Positions 8,489 to 17,209 of a stretch of DNA of 64,000 bases are shown here, in pieces. This DNA is from Chelatococcus caeni. GTDB taxonomy: Bacteria > Pseudomonadota > Alphaproteobacteria > Rhizobiales > Beijerinckiaceae. The position numbers and the translations under genes were made by a program. The DNA lies in contig NZ_JACIEN010000003.1 in assembly GCF_014196925.1 (NCBI RefSeq), forward strand, positions 248,001-312,000. The letters run 5' to 3'. The notes under the pieces are model-generated. The model saw nothing but the letters and a program-made list of their open reading frames with translations, did no database searches and was not told the DNA's origin. Each line of letters begins with the position of its first letter. Position 1 is the first letter of the stretch.

Positions 8489-9484
8489 ATGTCCACGACC
8501 GACCGCAGGCTCTCCGTCACGATCGAGCGTTTTCCCATCGCCGGCGTCTTCTCGATCGCCCGCGGCAGCCGCACGGAGGCGGTCGTCGTCACCGCCGCCA
8601 TCACCGAGGCGGGTCTCACCGGGCGCGGCGAATGCGTGCCCTATGCCCGCTATGGCGAGACCGTCGAGGGCGTCGCCGCCGCCATCGAGGCGCTCGCCCC
8701 GGCGATCGCCGCCGGTCTCGACCGCGACGGCCTGCAGGAGGCGATGCCGGCGGGCGCCGCCCGCAACGCGCTCGACTGCGCCCTGTGGGACCTCGAGGCC
8801 AAGCGTGCCGGCGTGCCCGCCCACGTCCTCGCCGGCATCGACCGCCTCGGCAAGGCGACGACGGCCTATACCATCAGCCTCGCCGAGCCGGCGGCGATGG
8901 CCGAGGCCGCGCGTGCGGCACGGGAGCGCGCCATCCTCAAGATCAAGCTCGGCAAGCCGGAGGACGACATCCGGCGTCTCGAGGCCGTGCGCGCCGCCGC
9001 GCCCGATGCGACGCTCATCGTGGACGCCAACGAGGGCTGGCGGCCCGACCTGCTGGCGGACCTGATGCAGGCCTCAGCCGACAACGGCGTCGCCCTCGTC
9101 GAGCAACCGTTGCCGGCAGGCGAAGACGCCGTGCTCGCAGATATCGCCCGCCCCGTGCCGGTCTGCGCCGACGAGAGCCTGCACACCCGGGCGGACCTGC
9201 CGAGGCTCAGGCCGCTCTACGATGCGGTCAACATCAAGCTCGACAAGACGGGCGGATTGACCGAGGCCCTCAGGCTCGCCGCCGAGGCCGAGGCGCAGGG
9301 CTTCGCCATCATGGTCGGCTGCATGGTGGGCACGTCGCTCGCCATGGCTCCGGCGATGCTGCTGACGCCGCGCGCCCGCTTCGTCGATCTCGACGGTCCG
9401 CTGCTGCTGGCGCGCGACCGGCCGCACGGCCTCGCCTACGACGGCAGCACGGTCTCGCCGCCCTCCTCCCTGCTCTGGGGCTGA
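8489..9484 (+). CDS. dgcA: Enolase-superfamily epimerase, DgcA/dipeptide epimerase-like, 331 aa
   Basis: Mandelate racemase/muconate-lactonising fold. Catalytic set seen: KIKLG (the KxK lysine pair), metal ligands in VDANEGW, VEQPLP and CADES, and a C-terminal catalytic lysine in NIKLDKTGG. The ending DLDGPLLLARDR is typical of the alphaproteobacterial branch annotated as N-acetyl-D-glutamate racemase DgcA; L-Ala-D/L-Glu epimerase is the other possibility. DgcN, its usual partner, is not nearby. The start at 8489 (MSTTDRRL) has AAGAAGAA upstream. The 3' end overlaps the convergent MFS gene by 49 bp. Confidence 0.85.
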   Translation: MSTTDRRLSVTIERFPIAGVFSIARGSRTEAVVVTAAITEAGLTGRGECVPYARYGETVEGVAAAIEALAPAIAAGLDRDGLQEAMPAGAARNALDCALWDLEAKRAGVPAHVLAGIDRLGKATTAYTISLAEPAAMAEAARAARERAILKIKLGKPEDDIRRLEAVRAAAPDATLIVDANEGWRPDLLADLMQASADNGVALVEQPLPAGEDAVLADIARPVPVCADESLHTRADLPRLRPLYDAVNIKLDKTGGLTEALRLAAEAEAQGFAIMVGCMVGTSLAMAPAMLLTPRARFVDLDGPLLLARDRPHGLAYDGSTVSPPSSLLWG

Positions 9485-10620
9485 GAAATCCGCCGCGCGG
9501 CGAGGAGGGCGAGCAGCATGCCGAGCGCGCCGAGCCCCGCCATGGCAAAGTAGCCGCCGGCGCCGAAAGCGCCGTAGAGCGGACCGCTCGCCATGGTCGC
9601 CGCGGCCATGGCGCCGGCGTTGCAGGCCGTCAGGATGCCCTGCCAGCGCGCCCGCGCGCCGCGCGGCGCGAGCCCGGTGATGGCGGCGATGGTGCCGAGA
9701 TGCGTGGCGCCGAAGCTGAGGCCGTGCAGAAGCTGCAGCGCCAGCGTCCCGGCGAAGCCGGGATCGAGCCCCATCAGCGCGAAGCGGACGAGCGCCGCCC
9801 CGCCGCCGAGGGCGACGCAGGCGAGACCCCGCCGCACCGTGCCGACGAACGGCCCGAGGCGCGCGAAGAGAACGATCTCGGCGAGGACGCCGAGCGACCA
9901 CAACAGGCCGATGGCGTTGCCCGAAAGCCCCTGCCCGCGCCAGTGCAGGGTGCCGAAGGCGTAGATCATGGCGTGGCTCGCCTGCACACTGGCCGCGGCC
10001 ATGACGAGCGCCAAGAGCGCCTTCCGCTGCCGGCGCGCCGCATGGGCGACGGCGAGCGCGGCGTCGACCGGCAACTCCCGCTCGCCCCTCGGCGCGGCGA
10101 GCGCCGCCACGGCCCCGAGGCCCGCCACCGCCGCCAGCAGCCAGACGAAGGCATCCGCCTTGAGGACCGTGAGCAGGCCCCCGCCGACGAGATTGGTGAC
10201 GAGGAAGGCGACCGAGCCCCAGAGCCGGATGCCGCCGTAGCTCAGCCGCGGCCGCCCGTGCAGGTAGGCCGTAGTGGTGACGTCGGTCAGCGGGATGAGC
10301 GGCGCCATGCACAAGCCGACGAAGACCATCACGGCCATGATGCCGGCAGGCCCGCCGGTCTCAGCCAGCAAGGCGTAGGCAGCGAGGAGGCCGGCGTTTA
10401 CAATGGCGAGCAGCACGCCGGCCGGCAGGTGCCGGTCGGCCAGCCCGGTGATGAAGGGCGTCGCGAGGATGCGCACCACCATCGGGATGGCGAGGACGAG
10501 ACCGATGGCTGCCGCATCGAGCCCGCGGCTTTCGAGCCAGACGGGGAAGAACGGCAGATAGAGGCCGGTGCCGACGAAGATGACGGCATTGAGCAGGCAC
10601 AGGCGAACGAGGCCATCCAT
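9436..10620 (-). CDS. MFS transporter, HcaT/MFS_1-like, 394 aa
   Basis: Twelve predicted membrane helices. The first one (LCLLNAVIFVGTGLYLPFFPVWL) with FPVWLESRG and the loop ITGLADRHLP is characteristic of the MFS_1_like group, which includes the E. coli 3-phenylpropionate transporter HcaT and nucleoside transporters. Substrate unknown. The gene converges on, and overlaps, the epimerase gene. It shares the ~165-bp upstream region with the divergent gene at 10785. Confidence 0.85.
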   Translation of the reverse strand: MDGLVRLCLLNAVIFVGTGLYLPFFPVWLESRGLDAAAIGLVLAIPMVVRILATPFITGLADRHLPAGVLLAIVNAGLLAAYALLAETGGPAGIMAVMVFVGLCMAPLIPLTDVTTTAYLHGRPRLSYGGIRLWGSVAFLVTNLVGGGLLTVLKADAFVWLLAAVAGLGAVAALAAPRGERELPVDAALAVAHAARRQRKALLALVMAAASVQASHAMIYAFGTLHWRGQGLSGNAIGLLWSLGVLAEIVLFARLGPFVGTVRRGLACVALGGGAALVRFALMGLDPGFAGTLALQLLHGLSFGATHLGTIAAITGLAPRGARARWQGILTACNAGAMAAATMASGPLYGAFGAGGYFAMAGLGALGMLLALLAARRISQPQSREEGGETVLPS

Positions 10621-10784
10621 CGGAAGGCTCCCCGCGCCGGCACCCGGCGCGTCGAACGGCGAATCGCGGCATCGGCCGCAATCGAGCCGTAAGGGATCGT
10701 TCAGATGCTTGCACTAGCCTGTCGCCCGTCGTCGCTGCGCTGAGCGGCGGCGCTGCGTGAGTGAAACGAGTACGGACGGGCCGC

Positions 10785-11786
10785 ATGACCGAAAGCGACA
10801 AGCCGCTCGACGATGCGAGCTACGAGGCCATCGAGGCCGCGGTGATGGAGAGCGAGCGCGGGCGCTGGTTCCTCAACGAGTTCGCGCGCCGCAACCGCAA
10901 CAGCGACACGCTGTCCGTACTGCGGGCGATCGAGAAGATGCAGGGCGCCATCCCCGGGCGCTCGCCCCGGCTCGTCTATCTCGAATCCGAGATCGCGGAT
11001 GTCGCCGCGCTCGTCGCGGCCGGGCAGGCCGCGATCGCGGCCACCCGGCGGGACGATCCCCTGCCTGAGGCGGACGAGAGCACCGATCCCGTGCTGCGCA
11101 CGGCCCGCGCCGCCGCCGACGGCATGGCGAACGCCACCGAGCAGATCCAGGACCTCGCCTGGGCGCTGCGCGAGCGTGGCGCCGAGGAGGCGCTGTGCAC
11201 CGCGCTGGAGAAGCATGCCGGCGACCTGCACACCCTCGGCCTGATGCAGGACATCACCGTGCGCCGCCTCGGCCAGGCGCTCGCGCTCCTCGCCAGTGTC
11301 GAGCAGCGCCTGCGCGGCCTCGCCCCGCGCGAGGAAGCGCCCCGCGCCGGACGCGACAAGCCCGACGTCGTCGTGAGCCTTCCCGGTGGAAGCGACAACG
11401 GCCTGCGTCGCCGGCGCACCGACGCGCCCGCCCCCGCCGCCACGCCGGAGAGGACCTCGGACACACGCCCGAACGATGCAGCGAGCCATCCGGCTCAACC
11501 GGCGCAGGAGGCGTCGCCGTCGGACGAGCCGCCCGTCGCGCGGGCCGCGCCGGGCCCCGGAGAGGTGCAGCCCGCACGGGTGCGGCGCTATGCCGGCAAT
11601 GTCGTCTTCGTCGATCCCGGCAACACGCGCCGCGGCAGCGCGGCGCTTGCCCGGGACGAGGCGCCACGGCCTGTTCCGCAGCGGCAGGACGCCGCCCAGA
11701 AGAGCGACGAGCCGCGCTTCGAGCCGTCGGTGCTCGCCGCCTTCGACGCCCTGAGCTGGCAGGAGAAGCTGCGTCGCTTCACCTGA
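10785..11786 (+). CDS. Conserved hypothetical protein (RGRWFL motif), 333 aa
   Basis: Cytosolic, acidic and mostly helical. The N-terminal domain (MTESDKPLDDASYEAIEAAV, then RGRWFLNEFARRNRNSDT at about residue 26) is a pattern conserved in Hyphomicrobiales proteins of unknown role, sometimes labelled CheZ-like because of the helical-bundle prediction. Middle part: a helical bundle to ~190. Then comes a low-complexity Pro/Ala/Arg linker, then two short conserved blocks (RRYAGNVVFVDPG and the final FDALSWQEKLRRFT). ATG at 10785 is preferred over an in-frame GTG at 10761. It ends 8 nt before the convergent glycosyltransferase. No function is assigned. Confidence 0.75.
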   Translation: MTESDKPLDDASYEAIEAAVMESERGRWFLNEFARRNRNSDTLSVLRAIEKMQGAIPGRSPRLVYLESEIADVAALVAAGQAAIAATRRDDPLPEADESTDPVLRTARAAADGMANATEQIQDLAWALRERGAEEALCTALEKHAGDLHTLGLMQDITVRRLGQALALLASVEQRLRGLAPREEAPRAGRDKPDVVVSLPGGSDNGLRRRRTDAPAPAATPERTSDTRPNDAASHPAQPAQEASPSDEPPVARAAPGPGEVQPARVRRYAGNVVFVDPGNTRRGSAALARDEAPRPVPQRQDAAQKSDEPRFEPSVLAAFDALSWQEKLRRFT

Positions 11787-11794
11787 GCGTGTAA

Positions 11795-12832
11795 TCAGGC
11801 AGCGAGCGGCACGCCGCCCGCCGAGGCGTTCGCCCGCACGATGTTGTCGAAGAACTGGCCCGCGCTCGCCTGCCAGCTGTAGGTGAGCGCCAGATCGCGG
11901 CAGAGGCCGCGGTCGATGTCGAGCGCCGCCAGCGCCGCGTTGCGCAGGTCCATGTCAAGGACGCCGCAGCCGGTGCCGCCCACGACGTCGAGCGGGCCGG
12001 TGACGGGGAAGGCCGCGACGGGCAGCCCGCTCGCGAGCGCCTCCAGAAGCACGATGCCGAAGGTATCCGTCAGGCTCGGGAAGACGAAGACGTCGCTCGC
12101 CGCATAGACCTCGGCCAGCTTCTCGCCCGTCAGCGTGCCGAGGAAGCGCGCCTGCGGGAAGCTCTGCTGCAGGCGCGCGCGCGCCGGCCCGTCGCCCACC
12201 ACCACCTTCGTGCCCGGCAGGTCGAGCTTGAGGAAGGCCTCGATGTTCTTCTCCACCGCGACGCGGCCGACATAGAGGAAGACGGGCCCGGGCACGCCGA
12301 GCGCGCCGCGCATGTCCGCGCGCGGGCGGAAGAGGTCGGCATCGACACCGCGCGACCAGCGCATGATATTGGCGAAGCCGCGCGCGCCGAGCTCCCGCTC
12401 GAGCGTCGGCGTGCTCACCATGACGCCCGCGCCGGCATTGTGGAAGCGGCGCAGGGCGGCATAGCTCCAGCGCTCGGGGACCGGCAGGCGCGCCGCCAGA
12501 TATTCCGGAAAACGCGTATGGTAGCTCGTCGTGAAGCCGCGCCCCTCGGCGAGGCAGACGCGCCGCATGGCGAGCCCGATCGGCCCCTCCGTCGCGATAT
12601 GGACGAAGTCCGGCTTCAGCTCGGCGAGCATGCGGCGCAGCCGGCGGGTGCCGGCGAGCGCGAGGCGGATTTCGCCGTAGGACGGCAGGGGCACGGTCGT
12701 GAAGGCGTCGGGCGTGACGAAATGCACGTCCGCCCCGAGCGAGCAGGCATGGGCCGCCACGTTCTCCAGGGAGCGCACCACGCCGTTGACCTGCGGGCGC
12801 CAGGCGTCGCTGGCGATGACGACGCGCATCAT
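11795..12832 (-). CDS. Glycosyltransferase family 4 (mannosyl/glucosyltransferase type), 345 aa
   Basis: GT-B retaining glycosyltransferase. N-terminal Rossmann part RVVIASDAWRPQVNGVVRSLENV, typical of GT4 enzymes acting on lipid acceptors (PimB/SqdX/MgtA-like); C-terminal sugar-nucleotide site with FVFPSLTDTFGIVLLEALASG (EX7E motif). The start codons ATGATG overlap the stop of the upstream phosphoesterase gene, showing translational coupling. This phosphoesterase-glycosyltransferase pair is common in alphaproteobacteria and suggests glycolipid or lipid A-related envelope work, but the substrate is not known. Confidence 0.88.
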   Translation of the reverse strand: MMRVVIASDAWRPQVNGVVRSLENVAAHACSLGADVHFVTPDAFTTVPLPSYGEIRLALAGTRRLRRMLAELKPDFVHIATEGPIGLAMRRVCLAEGRGFTTSYHTRFPEYLAARLPVPERWSYAALRRFHNAGAGVMVSTPTLERELGARGFANIMRWSRGVDADLFRPRADMRGALGVPGPVFLYVGRVAVEKNIEAFLKLDLPGTKVVVGDGPARARLQQSFPQARFLGTLTGEKLAEVYAASDVFVFPSLTDTFGIVLLEALASGLPVAAFPVTGPLDVVGGTGCGVLDMDLRNAALAALDIDRGLCRDLALTYSWQASAGQFFDNIVRANASAGGVPLAA

Positions 12833-13662
12833 GCCGCCACCCTCGCCGCCTTCGCGGTGCGCGGGGGCTGCTCGGTAACCGGTTCGCCCGCCATGGCGGC
12901 GCGCTGCGGCATCCGTCCGGACCAGTTGAGGATCTCGAGGCTTCCGTCGTAATGCTCGACGAGCGCGGTGCAGGATTCCACCCAATCGCCGGTATTCACG
13001 TAGCGCACGCCGAAATCGTCGTGCATCGCGGCGTGGTGGATGTGGCCGCAGATGACCCCGTCCACCTCGTGCCGCCGCGCTTCGGAAGCAAGCAACTCCT
13101 CGAAGCGGCCGATGTAGTTCACGGCGTTCTTGACCTTGAGCTTGGCCCAGGCCGATAGCGACCAGTAGGTCAGGCCGAGCCGCCGCCTGACGACGTTGAG
13201 ATACGTGTTGATCGTCAGCGCCGCCCCGTAGGCCCAGTCGCCGAGAAGCGCGAGCCACTTGGCGTGGCGCACCACGAGGTCGAAGTGATCGCCGTGGATG
13301 ACGAGGTAGCGCTTGCCGTCCGCGGTCTCGTGGATGGCGTGCTCGACGATGTCGATGCCGCCGAAATTGCTGCCCACATAGTCGCGCAGGAATTCGTCGT
13401 GGTTGCCCGGCACATAGATGAGGCGCGCGCCCTTGCGCACCTTGCGCAGCAGCTTCTGCACCACGTCGTTGTGCGCCTGCGGCCAGTACCAGCCCGACTT
13501 CAGCCGCCAGCCGTCGATGATGTCGCCGACGAGGAAGACCGTGTCGGCATCATAGTGGCGCAGGAAATCGATCAGCAGCTCCGCCTGGCAGCCCTTGGTG
13601 CCGAGGTGGACGTCCGAGATGAACAAGGTCCGGACGCGGACAGCGTCGCTTTCTTGGGACAC
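12829..13662 (-). CDS. Calcineurin-type metallophosphoesterase, LpxH-like, 277 aa
   Basis: Two-metal phosphoesterase. Motifs in order: ISDVHLG (~res 15), GDIIDGW (~46), GNHDEF (~87), HGDHFD (~123) and GHIHH (~200). The order and spacing resemble UDP-2,3-diacylglucosamine diphosphatase LpxH and its homologues. Many alphaproteobacteria use LpxI for that lipid A step, so another pyrophosphate-containing lipid precursor is possible. It is translationally coupled to the downstream glycosyltransferase. Confidence 0.87.
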   Translation of the reverse strand: MSQESDAVRVRTLFISDVHLGTKGCQAELLIDFLRHYDADTVFLVGDIIDGWRLKSGWYWPQAHNDVVQKLLRKVRKGARLIYVPGNHDEFLRDYVGSNFGGIDIVEHAIHETADGKRYLVIHGDHFDLVVRHAKWLALLGDWAYGAALTINTYLNVVRRRLGLTYWSLSAWAKLKVKNAVNYIGRFEELLASEARRHEVDGVICGHIHHAAMHDDFGVRYVNTGDWVESCTALVEHYDGSLEILNWSGRMPQRAAMAGEPVTEQPPRTAKAARVAA

Positions 13663-13835
13663 GGGGCAGATCCGTCCGTCTGATCGCGCTGGCCCTAAAG
13701 AGCCGATTCACATCTCACTTTGATGACGCGCCCTGTTCCCGTGCCCCCTGCGCATGACAGGCTTGCCCCGGACGGCCTTGGGCAAGCCCCCGTTTCGTGG
13801 TTTGGTTACACCTGCATCCAAGGCGGCAGACAGTC

Positions 13836-14765
13836 GTGAATCCCCTCCTAGGTATCGGCCTCAAGGTCCTCTCGGCGCTTTCGTTCACCCTGATGTCCGC
13901 TGGCATCAAGATCGTCAGCACAGAGTTTCCGACCGGGGAGCTCGTCTTCTTCCGCTCCGCCTTCGCGCTGGTGCCGCTCCTCCTGTGGCTCGGCTGGCGC
14001 GGCGAGCTGATCGACGCGGTGCGCACGAAGAACATCCTCGGCCATGCCCGCCGCGGCGTCATCGGCTCCACGGGCATGTTCTGCGGCTTCTTCGCCCTGT
14101 CGTTCCTGCCCCTGCCCGATGCCATCTCGATCGGCTACACGGCCCCGCTCATCGTCGTCATCCTCGCGGCACTCGTGCTGAAGGAAACGGTGCGGGTCTA
14201 CCGCTGGACGGCGGTCGCCGTCGGCTTCGTCGGCGTCCTCATCATGCTCGCCCCGCATTTCCAGTCGAGCGTGCTCGTCAACGGCTTCGGCGATGGCGCG
14301 GCCATCGGTGCCGTCTTCGCGCTGGTCGGCGCCTGCTGCGCGGCGGGGGCGACGGTGGAGGTGCGCCGGCTCATCAGCACGGAGAAGACCGGCGCGGTCG
14401 TCTTCTACTTCTCCATGCTGACGACGCTGCTCGGCCTGTCCACCATCGTGCTCGGCTGGAATGCCCCGACCTTCACCGAGTTCTGCATCCTCGTCGGCAT
14501 CGGCATCCTCGGCGGCCTCGGGCAGATCCTGCTGACGCAGAGCTACCGCTATGCCGACGCCTCGCTGGTTGCTCCGTTCGAATACACGACGATGATCTGG
14601 GCCATCCTCATCGGCTGGTTCGTCTTCGGCGAACTGCCGGTGCCGGCCGTCATCGCCGGCTCGTCCATCGTCATGGGCTCCGGCCTCTTCGTCATCTGGC
14701 GCGAGCATCGCCTCGGCCTCGAGCGCCGCCGCGCCAACGCCGCGGCCCCGCCGCGCGCCACCTGA
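13836..14765 (+). CDS. DMT-superfamily transporter, two EamA domains, 309 aa
   Basis: Ten predicted membrane helices in two EamA repeats (first with PTGELVFFRSAFALVPLLL, second ending in PFEYTTMIWAILIGWFVFGELP). Family members export or import metabolites such as amino acids, purines or S-adenosylmethionine; no substrate can be read from sequence. The GTG at 13836 (MNPLLGIG) is chosen because the helix starts right after it; an upstream in-frame GTG at 13797 adds 13 residues. It lies directly before the TPP riboswitch, but the riboswitch is downstream of it and so belongs to the thi genes. Confidence 0.85.
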   Translation: MNPLLGIGLKVLSALSFTLMSAGIKIVSTEFPTGELVFFRSAFALVPLLLWLGWRGELIDAVRTKNILGHARRGVIGSTGMFCGFFALSFLPLPDAISIGYTAPLIVVILAALVLKETVRVYRWTAVAVGFVGVLIMLAPHFQSSVLVNGFGDGAAIGAVFALVGACCAAGATVEVRRLISTEKTGAVVFYFSMLTTLLGLSTIVLGWNAPTFTEFCILVGIGILGGLGQILLTQSYRYADASLVAPFEYTTMIWAILIGWFVFGELPVPAVIAGSSIVMGSGLFVIWREHRLGLERRRANAAAPPRAT

Positions 14766-14813
14766 GCCGCGCTTGCATTGCGCGGTGAGCCGCCTTAAAG
14801 CCACACTGATCTC

Positions 14814-14893
14814 CATGGGGTGCCCATAAGGCCGGGCTGAGAGGCGCAACGCGTCAACCCACCGAACCTGAACCGGGTCGTGCCGGCGGAGGA
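14814..14893 (+). promoter_or_regulatory. TPP riboswitch (thi element)
   Basis: Contains the conserved thi-box blocks in order: GGGGTGCC (14817 on), GGGCTGAGAGG with CTGAGA at 14837-14842, ACCC, then GAACCTGAACCGGGTCGTGCCGGCGGAGG (in parts, 14864-14892). These are the pyrimidine-sensing and pyrophosphate-sensing helices of the thiamine pyrophosphate aptamer. The final GGAGG also serves as ribosome-binding site for thiM (ATG 14901), so TPP binding would most simply block translation. No terminator is seen between aptamer and gene. Confidence 0.95.
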
Positions 14894-14900
14894 ATGCGAG

Positions 14901-15713
14901 ATGCGAAACGACGGGCCGCCGCCCGGGCGGACGGACAGGACCATGCGATCCGGCGATTTCTCCGCCCACGTCGCCCACGAGATCCTCGTGCGGCTGCGCG
15001 AGCGGCAGCCCCGCGTCCACGCCATCACCAACGCGGTGGCAAAGAACTTCACCGCCAACATGCTGCTCGCAGCCGGTGCCGTCCCGTCGATGACCGTCGT
15101 CGCCGACGAGGTCGCCGACTTCACGCGCCGTGCCGATGCGCTGCTCGTCAACCTCGGCACCCTCGATACGGAGCGCCGCGCCGCCATCCCGCTCGCCATC
15201 GCGGCGGCCGAGGACGCGGCCCTGCCCTGGTTGCTCGACCCGGTGTTCGTCGACGCCTCGCCCCGCCGCCTCGCCATCGCCCAGCAGCTTCTCGCCCGCA
15301 AGCCGAAGGTGCTGCGCGCGAACGCCTCCGAGTTCGAGGCCCTGGCGCGTCGGCCCGCGGACCGCAAGGGCGCCATGGATCTTGCCCGCGAGCGCGGCTG
15401 CATCGTCGCCCTGACCGGGCCGACGGACATCGTGACCGACGGCCGGCGCTCGATCACCATCGCCAACGGACATCGGCTCATGGCCCGGGTGACGGCCATG
15501 GGCTGCGCGGCCACCGCCGTGGTCGCCGCCTGCCTCGCCGTGAGCGACGATGCGCTTCTCGCCACGACCTCGGGACTCGCCATCATGGGCATCGCCGGCG
15601 AGATCGCCGGCGAGAAGGCCGGCGGGCCCGGCACCTTCCCGCCCCTGTTGCTCGACGCGCTCGACACGCTGGACGACGCAGCCATCGCCGCCCGGCTGAG
15701 GTGCGAGCAATGA
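14901..15713 (+). CDS. thiM: Hydroxyethylthiazole kinase ThiM, 270 aa
   Basis: Phosphorylates 4-methyl-5-(2-hydroxyethyl)thiazole for thiamine salvage. Ribokinase-like fold; visible motifs: HAITNAVAKNFTANMLLAAG (thiazole site), LLDPVFVDAS, LRANASEFEAL, LTGPTDIV, and MGCAATAVVAA near residue 200 with the catalytic Cys. The start at 14901 is set by the GGAGG at the end of the riboswitch; the in-frame GTG at 14880 lies inside the aptamer and is rejected. First gene of thiMED; its stop overlaps thiE by 4 nt. Confidence 0.94.
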   Translation: MRNDGPPPGRTDRTMRSGDFSAHVAHEILVRLRERQPRVHAITNAVAKNFTANMLLAAGAVPSMTVVADEVADFTRRADALLVNLGTLDTERRAAIPLAIAAAEDAALPWLLDPVFVDASPRRLAIAQQLLARKPKVLRANASEFEALARRPADRKGAMDLARERGCIVALTGPTDIVTDGRRSITIANGHRLMARVTAMGCAATAVVAACLAVSDDALLATTSGLAIMGIAGEIAGEKAGGPGTFPPLLLDALDTLDDAAIAARLRCEQ

Positions 15714-16384
15714 AGGTCGACCTCAGGCTCTATGCCATCCTCGATCCGGAGCGCACGCGCGGCCGGGACCTGGCCGACCTCGCCCGTGCGGCGGCCGCGG
15801 GCGGCGCAACCCTCGTCCAGTACCGCGACAAGCACGCCGGCACGCGCGACCTCGTCGCCCGCACCCGCGCGATCGGGGCGGCCCTCGCGGGCACCGGCGT
15901 GCCGCTCCTCGTCAACGACCGGGTCGACGTCGCGCTCGCCGCCGGCGCGGACGGCGTCCATGTCGGCCAGGACGACATGCAGGCCGGCGATGCCCGCCGC
16001 CTGCTCGGTCCGCAGGCCATCATCGGCGTCACGCTGAAGACGCTGGCTCATGTCGCGGAGCTCGCCACCCTGCCGGTCGACTACGGCTGCATCGGCGGGG
16101 TCTTCGCCACCGAGAGCAAGGACAATCCCGATCCGCCGGTCGGCCTCGCCGGTCTCGCGCGGCTCGTCGACAGTGCCCGCGGAACACGGCCCGGCCTGCC
16201 CGTCGGCGCGATCGCCGGCATCGATGCGACCAACGCCGCCGCCGTCATCGGCGCGGGCGCCGACGGCATCGCCGTGATCTCGGCCGTCTTCATGGCGGAG
16301 GACGTGGAGGCGGCGGCGCACAACCTGCGCGGCATCGTCGACGGGGCGCTTGCGGCTCGCGGCGCGACCGACGCCGGACGTTGA
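15710..16384 (+). CDS. thiE: Thiamine-phosphate synthase ThiE, 224 aa
   Basis: Joins HMP-pyrophosphate and thiazole phosphate to thiamine phosphate. TIM barrel with QYRDK (pyrophosphate/Mg site), LLVNDRVDVAL, GVHVGQDD, the loop FATESKDNP (where other ThiE proteins have a Thr/Ser-rich loop) and GAIAGID at the last phosphate loop. ATGA overlap with thiM shows coupling. Length is normal. Confidence 0.94.
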   Translation: MKVDLRLYAILDPERTRGRDLADLARAAAAGGATLVQYRDKHAGTRDLVARTRAIGAALAGTGVPLLVNDRVDVALAAGADGVHVGQDDMQAGDARRLLGPQAIIGVTLKTLAHVAELATLPVDYGCIGGVFATESKDNPDPPVGLAGLARLVDSARGTRPGLPVGAIAGIDATNAAAVIGAGADGIAVISAVFMAEDVEAAAHNLRGIVDGALAARGATDAGR

Positions 16385-16403
16385 GGGAAGGAAACACGGA
16401 ACC

Positions 16404-17207
16404 ATGGCAGCGATCGCTGTGACCATCGCCGGCTCCGATTCGAGCGGCGGCGCCGGCATTCAGGCCGATCTCAAGACCTTCTCGGCGCTCGGGGTCTATG
16501 GCGCCAGCGTGATCACGGCGCTGACGGCGCAGAACACGCTCGGCGTGCAGGCGATCCACGACGTGCCCGCCGCCTTCGTGGCGCAGCAGATCGATTCGGT
16601 CTTCTCCGACCTTTTCGTGCGCGCGGTGAAGATCGGCATGCTGTCGCAGCCCGACGTCATCGCCGCCGTCGCCGAGGGGCTCGACCGCCACGGCGCGACG
16701 CGCATCGTCGTCGATCCGGTCATGGTGGCGACGAGCGGCGATAGGCTGCTGGCGCCGGCCGCCGTGGACAACCTGCGCAGCCTGCTGCTGCCCCGTGCCC
16801 TCCTCGTCACGCCCAACCTGCCCGAGGCGGCCGCGCTCGTCGACATGCCGGTGCCGCACGACGAGGCGGCGATGCAGGCCGTGGGCGAGCGCATCCTGGC
16901 GCTCGGCCCGAAGGCCGTGCTCGTCAAGGGCGGCCACGGCTACGGCGCCGACAGCACCGACCTTCTCGTCACGCCCGATGGTGTGCACCGCTTCTCGGCA
17001 CCGCGCGTGGCGACCAAGAACACGCACGGCACCGGCTGCACCCTCTCCTCCGCCATCGCCGCCCAGCTCGCCCGCGGCGCGACGCTCGAAGAAGCGGTGG
17101 CCGGCGGCAAGGCCTATGTCAGCGCGGCGATCGCGGCGAGCGAGCGGCTCGCCATCGGCGCCGGCCACGGCCCTGTCCACCACTTCCACCAGTGGTGGGG
17201 CGACTGA
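16404..17207 (+). CDS. thiD: Hydroxymethylpyrimidine/phosphomethylpyrimidine kinase ThiD, 267 aa
   Basis: Successively phosphorylates HMP and HMP-P. Motifs: AGSDSSGGAGIQADLKT at the N terminus, VVDPVMVATSGDRLL, TPNLPEAAAL, and KNTHGTGCTLSSAIA (anion hole GTGC, ~res 210). ATG at 16404 follows GGGAAGG. Third gene of the riboswitch-controlled operon, 19 nt after thiE. With ThiM and ThiE it makes a salvage-type set; de novo genes thiC, thiO, thiS and thiG are not in this window. Confidence 0.95.
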   Translation: MAAIAVTIAGSDSSGGAGIQADLKTFSALGVYGASVITALTAQNTLGVQAIHDVPAAFVAQQIDSVFSDLFVRAVKIGMLSQPDVIAAVAEGLDRHGATRIVVDPVMVATSGDRLLAPAAVDNLRSLLLPRALLVTPNLPEAAALVDMPVPHDEAAMQAVGERILALGPKAVLVKGGHGYGADSTDLLVTPDGVHRFSAPRVATKNTHGTGCTLSSAIAAQLARGATLEEAVAGGKAYVSAAIAASERLAIGAGHGPVHHFHQWWGD

Positions 17208-17209
17208 AC

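Noticed and set aside
14880-14900. GTG at 14880 as start of thiM
   Set aside because: It lies within the TPP aptamer; ATG 14901 has the proper spacing from GGAGG.
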